31,817 nt of DNA from CAZMMV01 sp964637035 (GTDB taxonomy: Bacteria; Bacillota; Clostridia; Tissierellales; Tissierellaceae). Where the stretch lies: the NCBI GenBank assembly GCA_964637035.1, contig CAZWTU010000014.1, forward strand, positions 1 to 31,817, in the 5' to 3' direction. The notes under the pieces were generated by a model. The model saw nothing but the letters and a program-made list of their open reading frames with translations. It did no database searches and was not told where the DNA came from. This document shows, in pieces, positions 24,605 through 31,530 of this stretch (its first letter is position 1; each line of letters begins with the position of its first letter). The translations under genes and the position numbers were made by a program.

Positions 24605-24633
24605 ATTATAGTATATTTAGGGTCCCTAAACAA
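24605..24633 (-). promoter_or_regulatory. Promoter and palindromic operator of the MATE operon
   Basis: On the minus strand TTGTTT (24628-24633) and TATAAT (24605-24610) are separated by exactly 17 bases. The spacer and the -35 edge contain TTTAGGGACCCTAAA (24616-24630), a perfect 7-1-7 inverted repeat. That position would block RNA polymerase when bound, as for MarR/TetR-type repressors. No repressor gene lies beside it. Confidence 0.7.
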
Positions 24634-24738
24634 GTAAAATATAAAGATATAAAGTATTTCTTATATCTATACTATAACACTTTAGCCCTATTTTTTGAAT
24701 ACTTATTGCTACTATTTTAAAATAATATATTTTATCTA

Positions 24739-24753
24739 TGATAATAATTATCA
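24739..24753 (+). promoter_or_regulatory. Fur-type box upstream of the S4 gene
   Basis: TGATAATAATTATCA is a perfect 7-1-7 inverted repeat identical to the Bacillus Fur consensus TGATAATNATTATCA. It abuts the -35 hexamer of the rpsD promoter at 24754-24759. Fur, PerR and Zur boxes are similar; the bases match Fur best. Confidence 0.68.
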
Positions 24754-24782
24754 TTTACTTTTTTTCTACTTTGTGATATATT
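24754..24782 (+). promoter_or_regulatory. Promoter of rpsD
   Basis: TTTACT (24754-24759) and TATATT (24777-24782) are separated by 17 bases. Transcription would begin near 24789, leaving a leader of about 44 bases. Confidence 0.55.
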
Positions 24783-24792
24783 ATTTTTGGCT

Positions 24793-24816
24793 GAAAATTT
24801 ATCGCGGCAAATTTTC
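24793..24816 (+). promoter_or_regulatory. Leader hairpin before rpsD
   Basis: GAAAATTT (24793-24800) and AAATTTTC (24809-24816) form a perfect 8-bp stem around the loop ATCGCGGC, ending four bases before the GGAG ribosome binding site. Firmicute S4 binds its own mRNA leader to limit translation; whether this hairpin does so is inference. Confidence 0.4.
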
Positions 24817-24832
24817 TATGGAGATGATAATA

Positions 24833-25432
24833 TTGGCTAAAATGATGGGACCTAGATTCAAACAATCTAGAAGATTGGGACTTAATGTGTGTGGTCATCC
24901 TAATGCAATGAATAGAGCTACAAAAGGTACAAGTAGGGCAGATAAGAAACTAACTGAGTATGGTAGGCAATTACTGGAAAAACAAAGGCTTAGAGCCTAT
25001 TACGGAGTGATGGAAAATCAATTCGTAAAATATGTGAAAATGGCGAAAAAGTCAGAAGAACAAACTGGATATGCTCTAGTAAGAAAGCTAGAAACTAGGC
25101 TAGATAATATAGTATATAGACTAGGCCTTGCCTCTTCTATTAGACAAGCTAGACAAATGGTAGTTCATGGTCATATACATGTAAATGGAAATAAGGTAAA
25201 TATACCTTCTTATTTGCTTGAGGTCGAAGATACTATCGCACTTAGAGATAAATCTAAAGATATAGAATTGTTTAAGGAAAACTTTGAAACAGCTTTCTTA
25301 AATTCATACCCTTATTTAGAAAAGAATGAAAATTCTATGTCAGGCACTCTAATCAAACAACCAGAACGCGAAGAAATACCAATAGAAATAGATGATCAAT
25401 TAGTCGTTGAATACTATTCAAGGCTATTGTAG
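24833..25432 (+). CDS. rpsD: 30S ribosomal protein S4, zinc-finger-less paralogue
   Basis: S4 binds 16S rRNA early in 30S assembly. Frames further upstream are open from 24695, but the extra residues are unlike S4; the TTG at 24833 lies nine bases after GGAG and gives MAKMMGPRFKQSRRLGLNVC at the N-terminus, 199 residues, the family norm. The S4 RNA-binding domain is clear (LETRLDNIVYRLGLASSIRQ and GHIHVNGNKVNIPS). Only one Cys is present in the N-terminal region, so the Cys4 zinc motif of the operon-encoded clostridial S4 is missing. The gene stands alone, outside the alpha operon, with a Fur-type box upstream. That suggests a condition-dependent second S4. Confidence 0.93.
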   Translation: MAKMMGPRFKQSRRLGLNVCGHPNAMNRATKGTSRADKKLTEYGRQLLEKQRLRAYYGVMENQFVKYVKMAKKSEEQTGYALVRKLETRLDNIVYRLGLASSIRQARQMVVHGHIHVNGNKVNIPSYLLEVEDTIALRDKSKDIELFKENFETAFLNSYPYLEKNENSMSGTLIKQPEREEIPIEIDDQLVVEYYSRLL

Positions 25433-25448
25433 TAGATAAATTAAGTAT

Positions 25449-25488
25449 AAAAAAGAAGTCACTGATTTTAGTCAATGACTTCTTTTTT
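25449..25488. terminator. Bidirectional terminator between rpsD and the activator gene
   Basis: AAAAAAGAAGTCA (25449-25461) pairs with TGACTTCTTTTTT (25476-25488). The hairpin is followed by T on both strands and touches the stop codon of the minus-strand activator gene. Confidence 0.88.
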
Positions 25489-26243
25489 TAGTTTCCTTTA
25501 GCAAGTATTGCTGCTCCTATAGATCCTGCATATCTTGCAAGTGGATTTGTTTTTACATTTGTATCTAATTTCTTAGATAATAGTTCTATAAAAGGTTGAA
25601 CTTCGCAAAGTCCACCTGTTAAGTATATCAAATCACTCTTCCCATGTTTGTGAAGCATTGAATTAACCCTACCAGTTATGGAGTTTATTATCCCTCTGGA
25701 AATATCTTCTCTACTTGTTCCCTTACCAATTAAGCTTATTACCTCTGACTCAGCAAAAACTGTACACATACTGTTAATACTAATATCTTCTCCCCTTAAT
25801 GCCATCTCACTTAAATCTAAAATAGATACTCCTAGGGTATTAGCCATTAATTCAAGGAATTTCCCTGTACCTGCAGCACATTTATCATTCATTGTAAAAT
25901 CTATCACTCTTCCATCTTTAAGGCTAATAATCTTAGTATCTTGACCACCTATATCTATTATAGTACAAGTTTGACCTAATAAATACTCCGTTCCCATTCC
26001 ATGGCATGTAATCTCTGTAATAGTTTTATCAGCATATGGTACTGAAACCCTTCCGTAACCTGTTGCTATTATTTTTGATCTTTCCACATCAATTTTCATA
26101 AACGATAATTTTTCTTCTATGGCTTTAGATGTTTCTATGCTACTCCATCCAGTAGGCATAGTAAAATTAGAAATCATATCTTCTTCATTAAATACTGTTA
26201 CCTTTGCTGCAGTGGAACCTATATCTATACCAATATAATACAT
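25488..26243 (-). CDS. ATP-dependent activator (HgdC/DCCP-reductase type)
   Basis: This 251-residue protein of the BadF/BadG/HgdC family hydrolyses ATP to drive single electrons into a dehydratase or double-cubane protein. It shows the ASKHA ATP-binding motifs GIDIGSTAAKVTVF at 5-18 and IDIGGQDTKII near 97-107, and one cluster-binding Cys in each of KCAAGTGKFLE (Cys122) and SMCTVFAESEVISLIGKG (Cys160). The two Cys of each subunit hold a single [4Fe-4S] across the dimer. Length matches HgdC (about 260). It is co-transcribed downstream of the single cluster-protein gene, 14 bases after its stop. Confidence 0.93.
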   Translation of the reverse strand: MYYIGIDIGSTAAKVTVFNEEDMISNFTMPTGWSSIETSKAIEEKLSFMKIDVERSKIIATGYGRVSVPYADKTITEITCHGMGTEYLLGQTCTIIDIGGQDTKIISLKDGRVIDFTMNDKCAAGTGKFLELMANTLGVSILDLSEMALRGEDISINSMCTVFAESEVISLIGKGTSREDISRGIINSITGRVNSMLHKHGKSDLIYLTGGLCEVQPFIELLSKKLDTNVKTNPLARYAGSIGAAILAKGN

Positions 26244-26257
26244 ATAACCATCCTTTA

Positions 26258-27430
26258 CTATATAGTGACTGAACTATTTTGTAGTGTTTCTAAGAATGCT
26301 TCTACTCTCGTTTTAATTTGTCCAGTATCTGATTCTGAATAATCAGTTTCAATTTGCATAAACGGAATTCCTAGTTCATCTTGTACGTATTTCTTTACAG
26401 TAAAAGATTCTATCGCATAAGTATGGCAAGCTTGATATGTTAAGTCTACTATACCATCTACTTGGTATTCTTGTGATAACCTTTTTATTAAATCTAACCT
26501 TCCATTGTTATCTGTCATACAAGAGCAAGGCGTAGAAAGATATTTTTCTGCTAAAGCTAGCAATGGATCTTTATTTATATCTTCATCTACCAATACATCT
26601 AGTCCCTTATAGCCAGTGCAATTTTCTAGTGCTACAACTGCAGCACCTGCATCTTCTAATGCTCTTAGAACTTTATCAGCTCCGCCTACTCCTGTTGGAC
26701 ATCCTGTTAAGAGTATTCTTGGTGCATTTTCACCATAGGCATATATTCCTTTTTCCATCCTTTCTTCAACTTCAGCTATTAATCTTTCTATTAAGTCAAT
26801 TCCTGCTTCTTTATCTACATTAAAACCCTTTAACCACTGTGCAACCATCATGTCCATACCAGATAAAGGTGCTGGTTTATGAGAATTTAATTTATGTAAT
26901 CTTCTCATAACCATTCTTTCTCTATTCATTAATTTAATAGCATCTCTTAATTTTTCATCTGTTATTTCTACATCAAATTGATCTTCAAGGTATTCCTTGA
27001 ATTTGACCATTTCATTTTTCCAAAGTCCTAAAGAATCCTCATCATTAGCAGTTTGTGGTAAATTCATTATATGCATTGGTTTTATTTCACCCATCAATTC
27101 ATACATTTTTTTCTTACCATCACAAGTAGTTTCAGCTAATAATACATCTGAAAAGTAAAAATAAGGACATGTATCTGTAATTGCAAAACCATAACTGGAT
27201 TTTATTAGTGGACATAAATTTCTTGGCAATTCTTTTTCAGCTGCTTCTACAGGTTCTTGCGTAGTTCCACAAAGTGTTACCGAAATAGCATCTGCTGCTA
27301 ATGCTATCTCTGATGGAGAAAATACACAATACATTCCTACCACCTTTTTCCCTGCTTCATGGGCCTCTTTTATTTTCGCTGAGTTTACTCCTCTCAGTTC
27401 TTCAACTTCTTTCATAAGCAATGGTCTCAA
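26258..27430 (-). CDS. Probable double-cubane-cluster reductase (HgdB-type 2-hydroxyacyl-CoA dehydratase family)
   Basis: This protein belongs to the BcrC/BadD/HgdB family of iron-sulfur subunits. Ten Cys are present, including KKVVGMYCVF (35), LCG (54), NLCP (73), DTCPY (88), TTCDGKKK (103), LTGCPTG (244), PCSCM (302, 304) and YQACHTYA (335). Classical dehydratases have two different subunits; here only one is encoded, as in the homodimeric double-cubane proteins (DCCP) with [Fe8S9]-type clusters, paired with a DCCP reductase. The physiological substrate of those proteins is unknown; acetylene is reduced in vitro. An ATG at 27470-27472 is open, but TTG 27430 with AGGAGTGA ahead and a promoter at 27463-27492 fits better (390 residues). 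The first gene of the pair. Confidence 0.87.
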   Translation of the reverse strand: MRPLLMKEVEELRGVNSAKIKEAHEAGKKVVGMYCVFSPSEIALAADAISVTLCGTTQEPVEAAEKELPRNLCPLIKSSYGFAITDTCPYFYFSDVLLAETTCDGKKKMYELMGEIKPMHIMNLPQTANDEDSLGLWKNEMVKFKEYLEDQFDVEITDEKLRDAIKLMNRERMVMRRLHKLNSHKPAPLSGMDMMVAQWLKGFNVDKEAGIDLIERLIAEVEERMEKGIYAYGENAPRILLTGCPTGVGGADKVLRALEDAGAAVVALENCTGYKGLDVLVDEDINKDPLLALAEKYLSTPCSCMTDNNGRLDLIKRLSQEYQVDGIVDLTYQACHTYAIESFTVKKYVQDELGIPFMQIETDYSESDTGQIKTRVEAFLETLQNSSVTI

Positions 27431-27462
27431 ATTAATCACTCCTAGTTTAATATTTCTAATAA

Positions 27463-27492
27463 ATTTTATCATTAATAATTATGTTAATCCAA
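27463..27492 (-). promoter_or_regulatory. Candidate promoter of the double-cubane operon
   Basis: On the minus strand TTGGAT (27487-27492) and TAAAAT (27463-27468) are separated by 18 bases. The start point would lie near 27456, so the upstream ATG at 27472 would not be transcribed, supporting the TTG start at 27430. Confidence 0.45.
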
Positions 27493-27594
27493 TTATTAAT
27501 ATCTATAATAAATTCATAGATATAGAAATATCTTATATGATCAATTAGGAAAGATGAAATTAATTTACAAAGTGTATTCAATAATAGTGTGTCT

Positions 27595-27620
27595 TTAGGG
27601 GCACCAAACGGTGCCCCTAA
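27595..27620. repeat. GC-rich perfect hairpin without U-tract
   Basis: TTAGGGGCACC and GGTGCCCCTAA form a perfect 11-bp stem with a 4-base loop, very G+C-rich compared with the surroundings. It lies between the cinA-type gene and the double-cubane operon, 25 bases after the former's stop. No T run follows on either strand, so it is not a standard terminator. Confidence 0.6.
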
Positions 27621-27645
27621 TCGCATAAAATTAATTAAGTTTATA

Positions 27646-28143
27646 TTATACATGTATATATTCGTCTTCTAAAAACTTATTCACCCTTTCCAGTATATTA
27701 TTTACTATATATGCTTTCTGTAAATCCCTTTTTATAATAGGTATCAAAATTGTTGACTTTATACTCAAAATCTCATTATTTATTTTAATTCTTATAGAAT
27801 AAAAAACTTTTCCTTGTTCGCTATCTCTATTATTTATGTCTATATTAGATAATGTTCCTGTTACCCCAATGCATATATCAGAAGAAAACATATCTAATCC
27901 AACTGTACCCATAATTTCTGCACATTCTATGCTATATACGCCATACTGTTCAATTACTTTAGCAGGAACTCCCGCTCTTATCTTTTGAGCGTTAGAGTAA
28001 GCTACAAGTCCTCCATTAGTAACACTTGAGGCCCCTTCTACATTTGTAATCTTATTAATTAGATATCCACCAGTACAACTTTCTACTGAAGAGATAGTTA
28101 ATTTATTCTTTCTTAGATTATAAACAAGTTTTTCTTCTATCAT
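27646..28143 (-). CDS. CinA C-terminal domain protein (PncC-type nicotinamide-nucleotide amidase)
   Basis: The 165-residue protein covers only the CinA C-terminal domain: LVYNLRKNKLTISSVESCTG near 5-24 with the conserved ESCTGG, GLVAYSNAQKIRAGVP, and VGLDMFSSDICIGVTGT near 82-98 with the GVTG motif. Stand-alone forms (PncC) deamidate NMN to nicotinate mononucleotide in NAD recycling; some lack activity. It ends a little early relative to typical members but no truncation is obvious. It appears to be a single gene, starting at ATG behind AGGTAGGACTA. Confidence 0.87.
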   Translation of the reverse strand: MIEEKLVYNLRKNKLTISSVESCTGGYLINKITNVEGASSVTNGGLVAYSNAQKIRAGVPAKVIEQYGVYSIECAEIMGTVGLDMFSSDICIGVTGTLSNIDINNRDSEQGKVFYSIRIKINNEILSIKSTILIPIIKRDLQKAYIVNNILERVNKFLEDEYIHV

Positions 28144-28261
28144 TAGTCCTACCTCTTTCTTCTATTTGAAATACTCATAGGACAACTTCGATATATTTCC
28201 AATAAGTCTTTGATTTGTTAAATTATCCTTAGCCCTTTTTGTATGGTGATACTTAATAAAC

Positions 28262-30091
28262 TTAGAATATAGTCCCCACTCCAGTAATAGTCTTCGCCAA
28301 ATCTTCCTTGTAATCTCCATGCACTGGGTTTAAGCTGTTTATATTGACTCCATTAATACCTGAACTTGAGTGTACATACCTATCATCACCTATATACATT
28401 GCTACATGTCCTGGAAAAAATATAAGATCTCCTAGTTTTATTTCCTTTATGCTTATTTCTTTCATATACTTGTCTTTTAATACTGCATCTCTATATATCT
28501 TGATTCCATTTAAAAGATAAGATATAGAACAAAGTCCCGAACAATCTATGCCCAGCGGACTCTTTCCTCCCCATCGGTATTGAGTTCCTAAATAGGAAAG
28601 TGCTGTATCTACTAGTCTTTTTCTAAGTTCTGTTTTATCTACATAGCCACCTACTTCTACTTTTGGCTTGGCAAAGTCTTTTCTTATCCAAGATATTTCG
28701 CCATCTGCAAGTTCTATTTCTATCCAATTATCTTCTTCTTTTCCTGTAGATATAACTGTAGCCCCTTTTGTAAGTAACCCCACTACATATCCCTTATAAC
28801 TAGGATTTGTCATTACATCTACTATATTGTGATGAATTGTAGTATAAGCTCTTTTCTTCCATGATTTAGCTCTTTCATCATCTAATATTATATTGGAACT
28901 ATGAACATATCCGCTATAATCATATGAGCTTTCTATTAAGTACCATCCATTTTCTTTTTCTTCTAATATCTTTACTATCATTCCATATAGTCCTTCATCT
29001 GCCATTTGACTTTCAAAGTTCGGATTTAAATTAATTGGGACTACTGCTTTGTTTAAAATTCCATATTTATATTTACTATCCTTAGAGATTATATACACTA
29101 TATTGCTCCATGCAGTTTCAAATTCAGATAATTTATATTCACGTCTTACATTTTTAATTTGTGGTGAAGCTGGATCATTTACTATTACATATTCTTCCCC
29201 ATCTTTTTCTTTAAATCCTCTAACAACTATTAAATGTCCATTTGGATAAGCTTGTGGTGCTCCAAACAATGCATCTTTAGATTTTGTCTTTATAGAGGCA
29301 ATAACTGGTATTCCTTCAGTTATCTTTTTCTTTATTTCATCCACATTATTAAACCTTGCTACATATGAATTAAGACCTTCCATCCCTGCGAAAGAAGCAT
29401 TATATGACCAATTTCCATATATATCTGCTTCATTATCAAATACACCTGACGCTACTTCTTCTGTTGATATATCTTTTCCATAATATTCTAATACCATAGA
29501 TACAGATGTAGGACTGCATATTCTATCTCCTATCTCTGCCACTGTCATTTGAGTTCTTTCTGGTAGATCTAGTTCTACTAGATAATTTATATCTTTAGAA
29601 GGTTCATTTATGTTTTTCGAAGATGTATTCATTGTAATATAGATGGCCTTAATACTTGGACTTTCTACTATTTCATCTTCTCTTTTTAATTGTACTTTAT
29701 ATCTTAAGGCATTTGCGTACTTGCCACAAAAAATTTCCAATGTATCTATAGATAACTCTCCAAATTTATCACTCTGATTTCTTACACTACCACTATCATT
29801 ATTTTGAGACCATTGTCCATATGAATACCACATTGTCCATTTATCTTCTACTTTAACTTGAATAAATACTTCTATATTTGTTTTCCCTGGAGTATTTACA
29901 TTCCATGAAGCTACTAATGTATTGAAATTATCAGTTAAAATAATTGGAGAAGTATAACTTCCTTCTAAGTGTCCTTCTTCAAATTCTATTTCTAGATCCT
30001 CATTTAAATAAACCTTTTCCATTTTTCCATTTTTAAAGTTTTCTTTTTTATTTACTATTAAATTTCCTTGATAGCTAATTGTTTTTTCCAA
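28262..30091 (-). CDS. Two-peptidase protein: C39-type domain, SH3-like repeats and NlpC/P60 domain
   Basis: The 609-residue protein has four parts. Residues 10-155 look like a beta-rich sandwich. A C39_2-type peptidase domain follows with the Cys-His-Asp set C192 (DRICSPTSVSMVLEYYG), H286 (NGHLIVVRGF) and D306 (VNDPASP). Two SH3-like segments lie near 340-400 and 415-475 (NGWYLIESSYDYSGYVHSSN is one). A C-terminal NlpC/P60 endopeptidase domain has C517 (GIDCSGLC), H562 (GHVAMYIGDD) and H574. The start is TTG behind GGGGGAGTGG, and the in-frame codon TAG lies just upstream, so there is no room for a signal peptide; none is seen. NlpC/P60 enzymes cleave gamma-D-Glu to diamino acid links in peptidoglycan peptides. 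Cytosolic recycling or export by another route is inference. Confidence 0.85.
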   Translation of the reverse strand: MEKTISYQGNLIVNKKENFKNGKMEKVYLNEDLEIEFEEGHLEGSYTSPIILTDNFNTLVASWNVNTPGKTNIEVFIQVKVEDKWTMWYSYGQWSQNNDSGSVRNQSDKFGELSIDTLEIFCGKYANALRYKVQLKREDEIVESPSIKAIYITMNTSSKNINEPSKDINYLVELDLPERTQMTVAEIGDRICSPTSVSMVLEYYGKDISTEEVASGVFDNEADIYGNWSYNASFAGMEGLNSYVARFNNVDEIKKKITEGIPVIASIKTKSKDALFGAPQAYPNGHLIVVRGFKEKDGEEYVIVNDPASPQIKNVRREYKLSEFETAWSNIVYIISKDSKYKYGILNKAVVPINLNPNFESQMADEGLYGMIVKILEEKENGWYLIESSYDYSGYVHSSNIILDDERAKSWKKRAYTTIHHNIVDVMTNPSYKGYVVGLLTKGATVISTGKEEDNWIEIELADGEISWIRKDFAKPKVEVGGYVDKTELRKRLVDTALSYLGTQYRWGGKSPLGIDCSGLCSISYLLNGIKIYRDAVLKDKYMKEISIKEIKLGDLIFFPGHVAMYIGDDRYVHSSSGINGVNINSLNPVHGDYKEDLAKTITGVGTIF

Positions 30092-30187
30092 ATTCCACTC
30101 CCCCTATTCCTCTAACACCATCTTAATCTCACTATATCTCTTCTTATTCCCATACCTCCCCAAGAAGTTTTTTTGATTTCTTTACAT

Positions 30188-30213
30188 TAATAAATGATTT
30201 CAATCATTTATTA
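30188..30213 (-). repeat. AT-rich palindrome spanning the cblS stop codon
   Basis: TAATAAATGAT and ATCATTTATTA form an 11-bp stem with a 4-base loop across the end of cblS. No T run follows on the minus strand, so termination here is doubtful. Confidence 0.35.
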
Positions 30214-30953
30214 GCAAACAAAGCTATTTTATTTACTGGTAAAGCAAGTTCTTTTTTTAAATCTTCGTATTTATCTTTTTCTATAGATACAATTACACAG
30301 GTAGATGGCCCCCCTGATTTATTCAGATCTACATTAATATTTTTTTCTAAAATAAAATCCAAATCATTAGATTTAGTCATCTCTTCTAGTTCATATAGTA
30401 TCCCTTTTGAACCTACGGGAAGTATTTCACCTATATAAATTTTTTTCTTTAAATCAATGAGTTTAGAAATATTCATTACTTCATTTTTGTCTTTTAAAAC
30501 CTCATCTCCTACTTTTGGAAGTCCTACTAATACCGCTATCATCCTAGATTCTGTTCGTGGTTTTTCCCACTCACCTTTATCCACTATTCCTATTGCAGTG
30601 ATGCCTACACCCGTTACACTAACTGGAAAGTTTTCTTCTGTACTTCCCGTCACTATCATTCCATCATCTAAATCTAATGGATTTAATGCCTCTTTTATTC
30701 CTTCTATTATTTTTTCCCCTGTGCTATCCATTTCTACACTAAGGGTGTTTACTATTGTAATTAGATCTGCTCCAAATGCAAGTAATTCCATTAACGCCAC
30801 TTGTGTAGCAAAATATCCTACAACTTCTGGTGTAGTTTTCACTACATCATTTTCCTTTTCACCTATTCCACCACTGGAATCACATGATACTACTAAGGAT
30901 TGTTTTTCATTTATATCTATTACAGTTAAATCTCTATATTTCTTTATTTTCAT
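30204..30953 (-). CDS. cblS: AIR-synthase-related kinase, probable alpha-ribazole kinase
   Basis: This 249-residue protein has the PurM/ThiL/SelD-like fold sequence: VSCDSSGGIGEKENDVVKTT near 23-42 (the ATP/Mg-binding Asp loop), FATQVALMELLAFGADLITI near 48-67, and a GSTEEN loop near 103-108. It has neither the catalytic Cys/Sec of SelD nor the full ThiL pattern. The combination with a following ECF S component fits CblS, which phosphorylates alpha-ribazole for cobalamin assembly. Start ATG 30951-30953 follows AATAGGTGATTAG; it lies 49 bases after the S component gene with a perfect hairpin between. Another AIR-synthase-like kinase is the main alternative. Confidence 0.68.
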   Translation of the reverse strand: MKIKKYRDLTVIDINEKQSLVVSCDSSGGIGEKENDVVKTTPEVVGYFATQVALMELLAFGADLITIVNTLSVEMDSTGEKIIEGIKEALNPLDLDDGMIVTGSTEENFPVSVTGVGITAIGIVDKGEWEKPRTESRMIAVLVGLPKVGDEVLKDKNEVMNISKLIDLKKKIYIGEILPVGSKGILYELEEMTKSNDLDFILEKNINVDLNKSGGPSTCVIVSIEKDKYEDLKKELALPVNKIALFANK

Positions 30954-30973
30954 CTAATCACCTATTAAATATT

Positions 30974-31001
30974 TCAGACAGGAGGCATACCTCCTGTCTG
31001 A
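30974..31001 (-). repeat. Perfect hairpin between cblT and cblS
   Basis: CAGACAGGAGG and CCTCCTGTCTG form an 11-bp perfect stem (12 with a flanking T-A pair) with a 4-base loop, starting two bases after the cblT stop. No T run follows, so it is not a classic terminator. Its arms contain AGGAGG and CCTCCT, the Shine-Dalgarno sequence and its complement. Confidence 0.6.
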
Positions 31002-31002
31002 T

Positions 31003-31509
31003 TTAAATTACCTTTCTAATTATCTTAAATATTACATATGCCAGGATAACATTTACAGCTGAGGCTAAAGTTAATGGTGCTACCATTGCGTATATAAATG
31101 ATTTCCCCTTTAATGGTAATCCTAACCAGGTTGTAAAAGGTGCTAAAACAAAAACCATAGCTACTCCATTTAGCAATATTCCCGATATACAAGCCATTAT
31201 TCCATTAGTATGTTTATAAATTATTCCAAATAAGTATACAATAATTGCCATCTCTAAAGTAATTATCAAGTGAATTGGAACTGTAAGTGGAAATCCACTT
31301 GACATTGCTGTAAGTAAATGGCCAATACTCGCTACTAAAGCACCCTCTATAGGCCCTAAAAAAATTGCAGCGAAAAATCCTGGCATAGAATCAAGAGCTA
31401 TAGTCCCTTGTATCTTAATAAGAGATCCTATAAAAGAAATAGCTATTAGCATTGATATATAAACCAGTTTAGTTGTTGTATTCCGTTCTTCTATGCTTTT
31501 GTAATTCAA
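31003..31509 (-). CDS. cblT: ECF transporter S component, probable alpha-ribazole importer
   Basis: The protein has about five to six membrane segments and the pattern SLIKIQGTIALDSMPGFFAA followed by FLGPIEGALVASIGHLLTAM, then SGFPLTVPIHLIITLEMA, resembling CblT proteins, which take up alpha-ribazole. An ATG at 31525-31527 is open but has no good ribosome binding site; the TTG at 31507-31509 lies just after GGGAGTGA and is preferred (168 residues). The partner kinase-like gene lies downstream. Without a cobalamin riboswitch or energising subunits nearby, the substrate is inferred from family and neighbour. The upstream coiled-coil gene ends 22 bases before the TTG. Confidence 0.72.
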   Translation of the reverse strand: MNYKSIEERNTTTKLVYISMLIAISFIGSLIKIQGTIALDSMPGFFAAIFLGPIEGALVASIGHLLTAMSSGFPLTVPIHLIITLEMAIIVYLFGIIYKHTNGIMACISGILLNGVAMVFVLAPFTTWLGLPLKGKSFIYAMVAPLTLASAVNVILAYVIFKIIRKVI

Positions 31510-31530
31510 TTTATCACTCCCAATCATAAA

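Noticed and set aside
27456..27653. Minus-strand frame of 65 codons between cinA and the double-cubane gene
   Set aside because: It spans the perfect hairpin and the promoter, overlaps the end of the upstream gene, lacks a ribosome binding site and has AT-driven composition.
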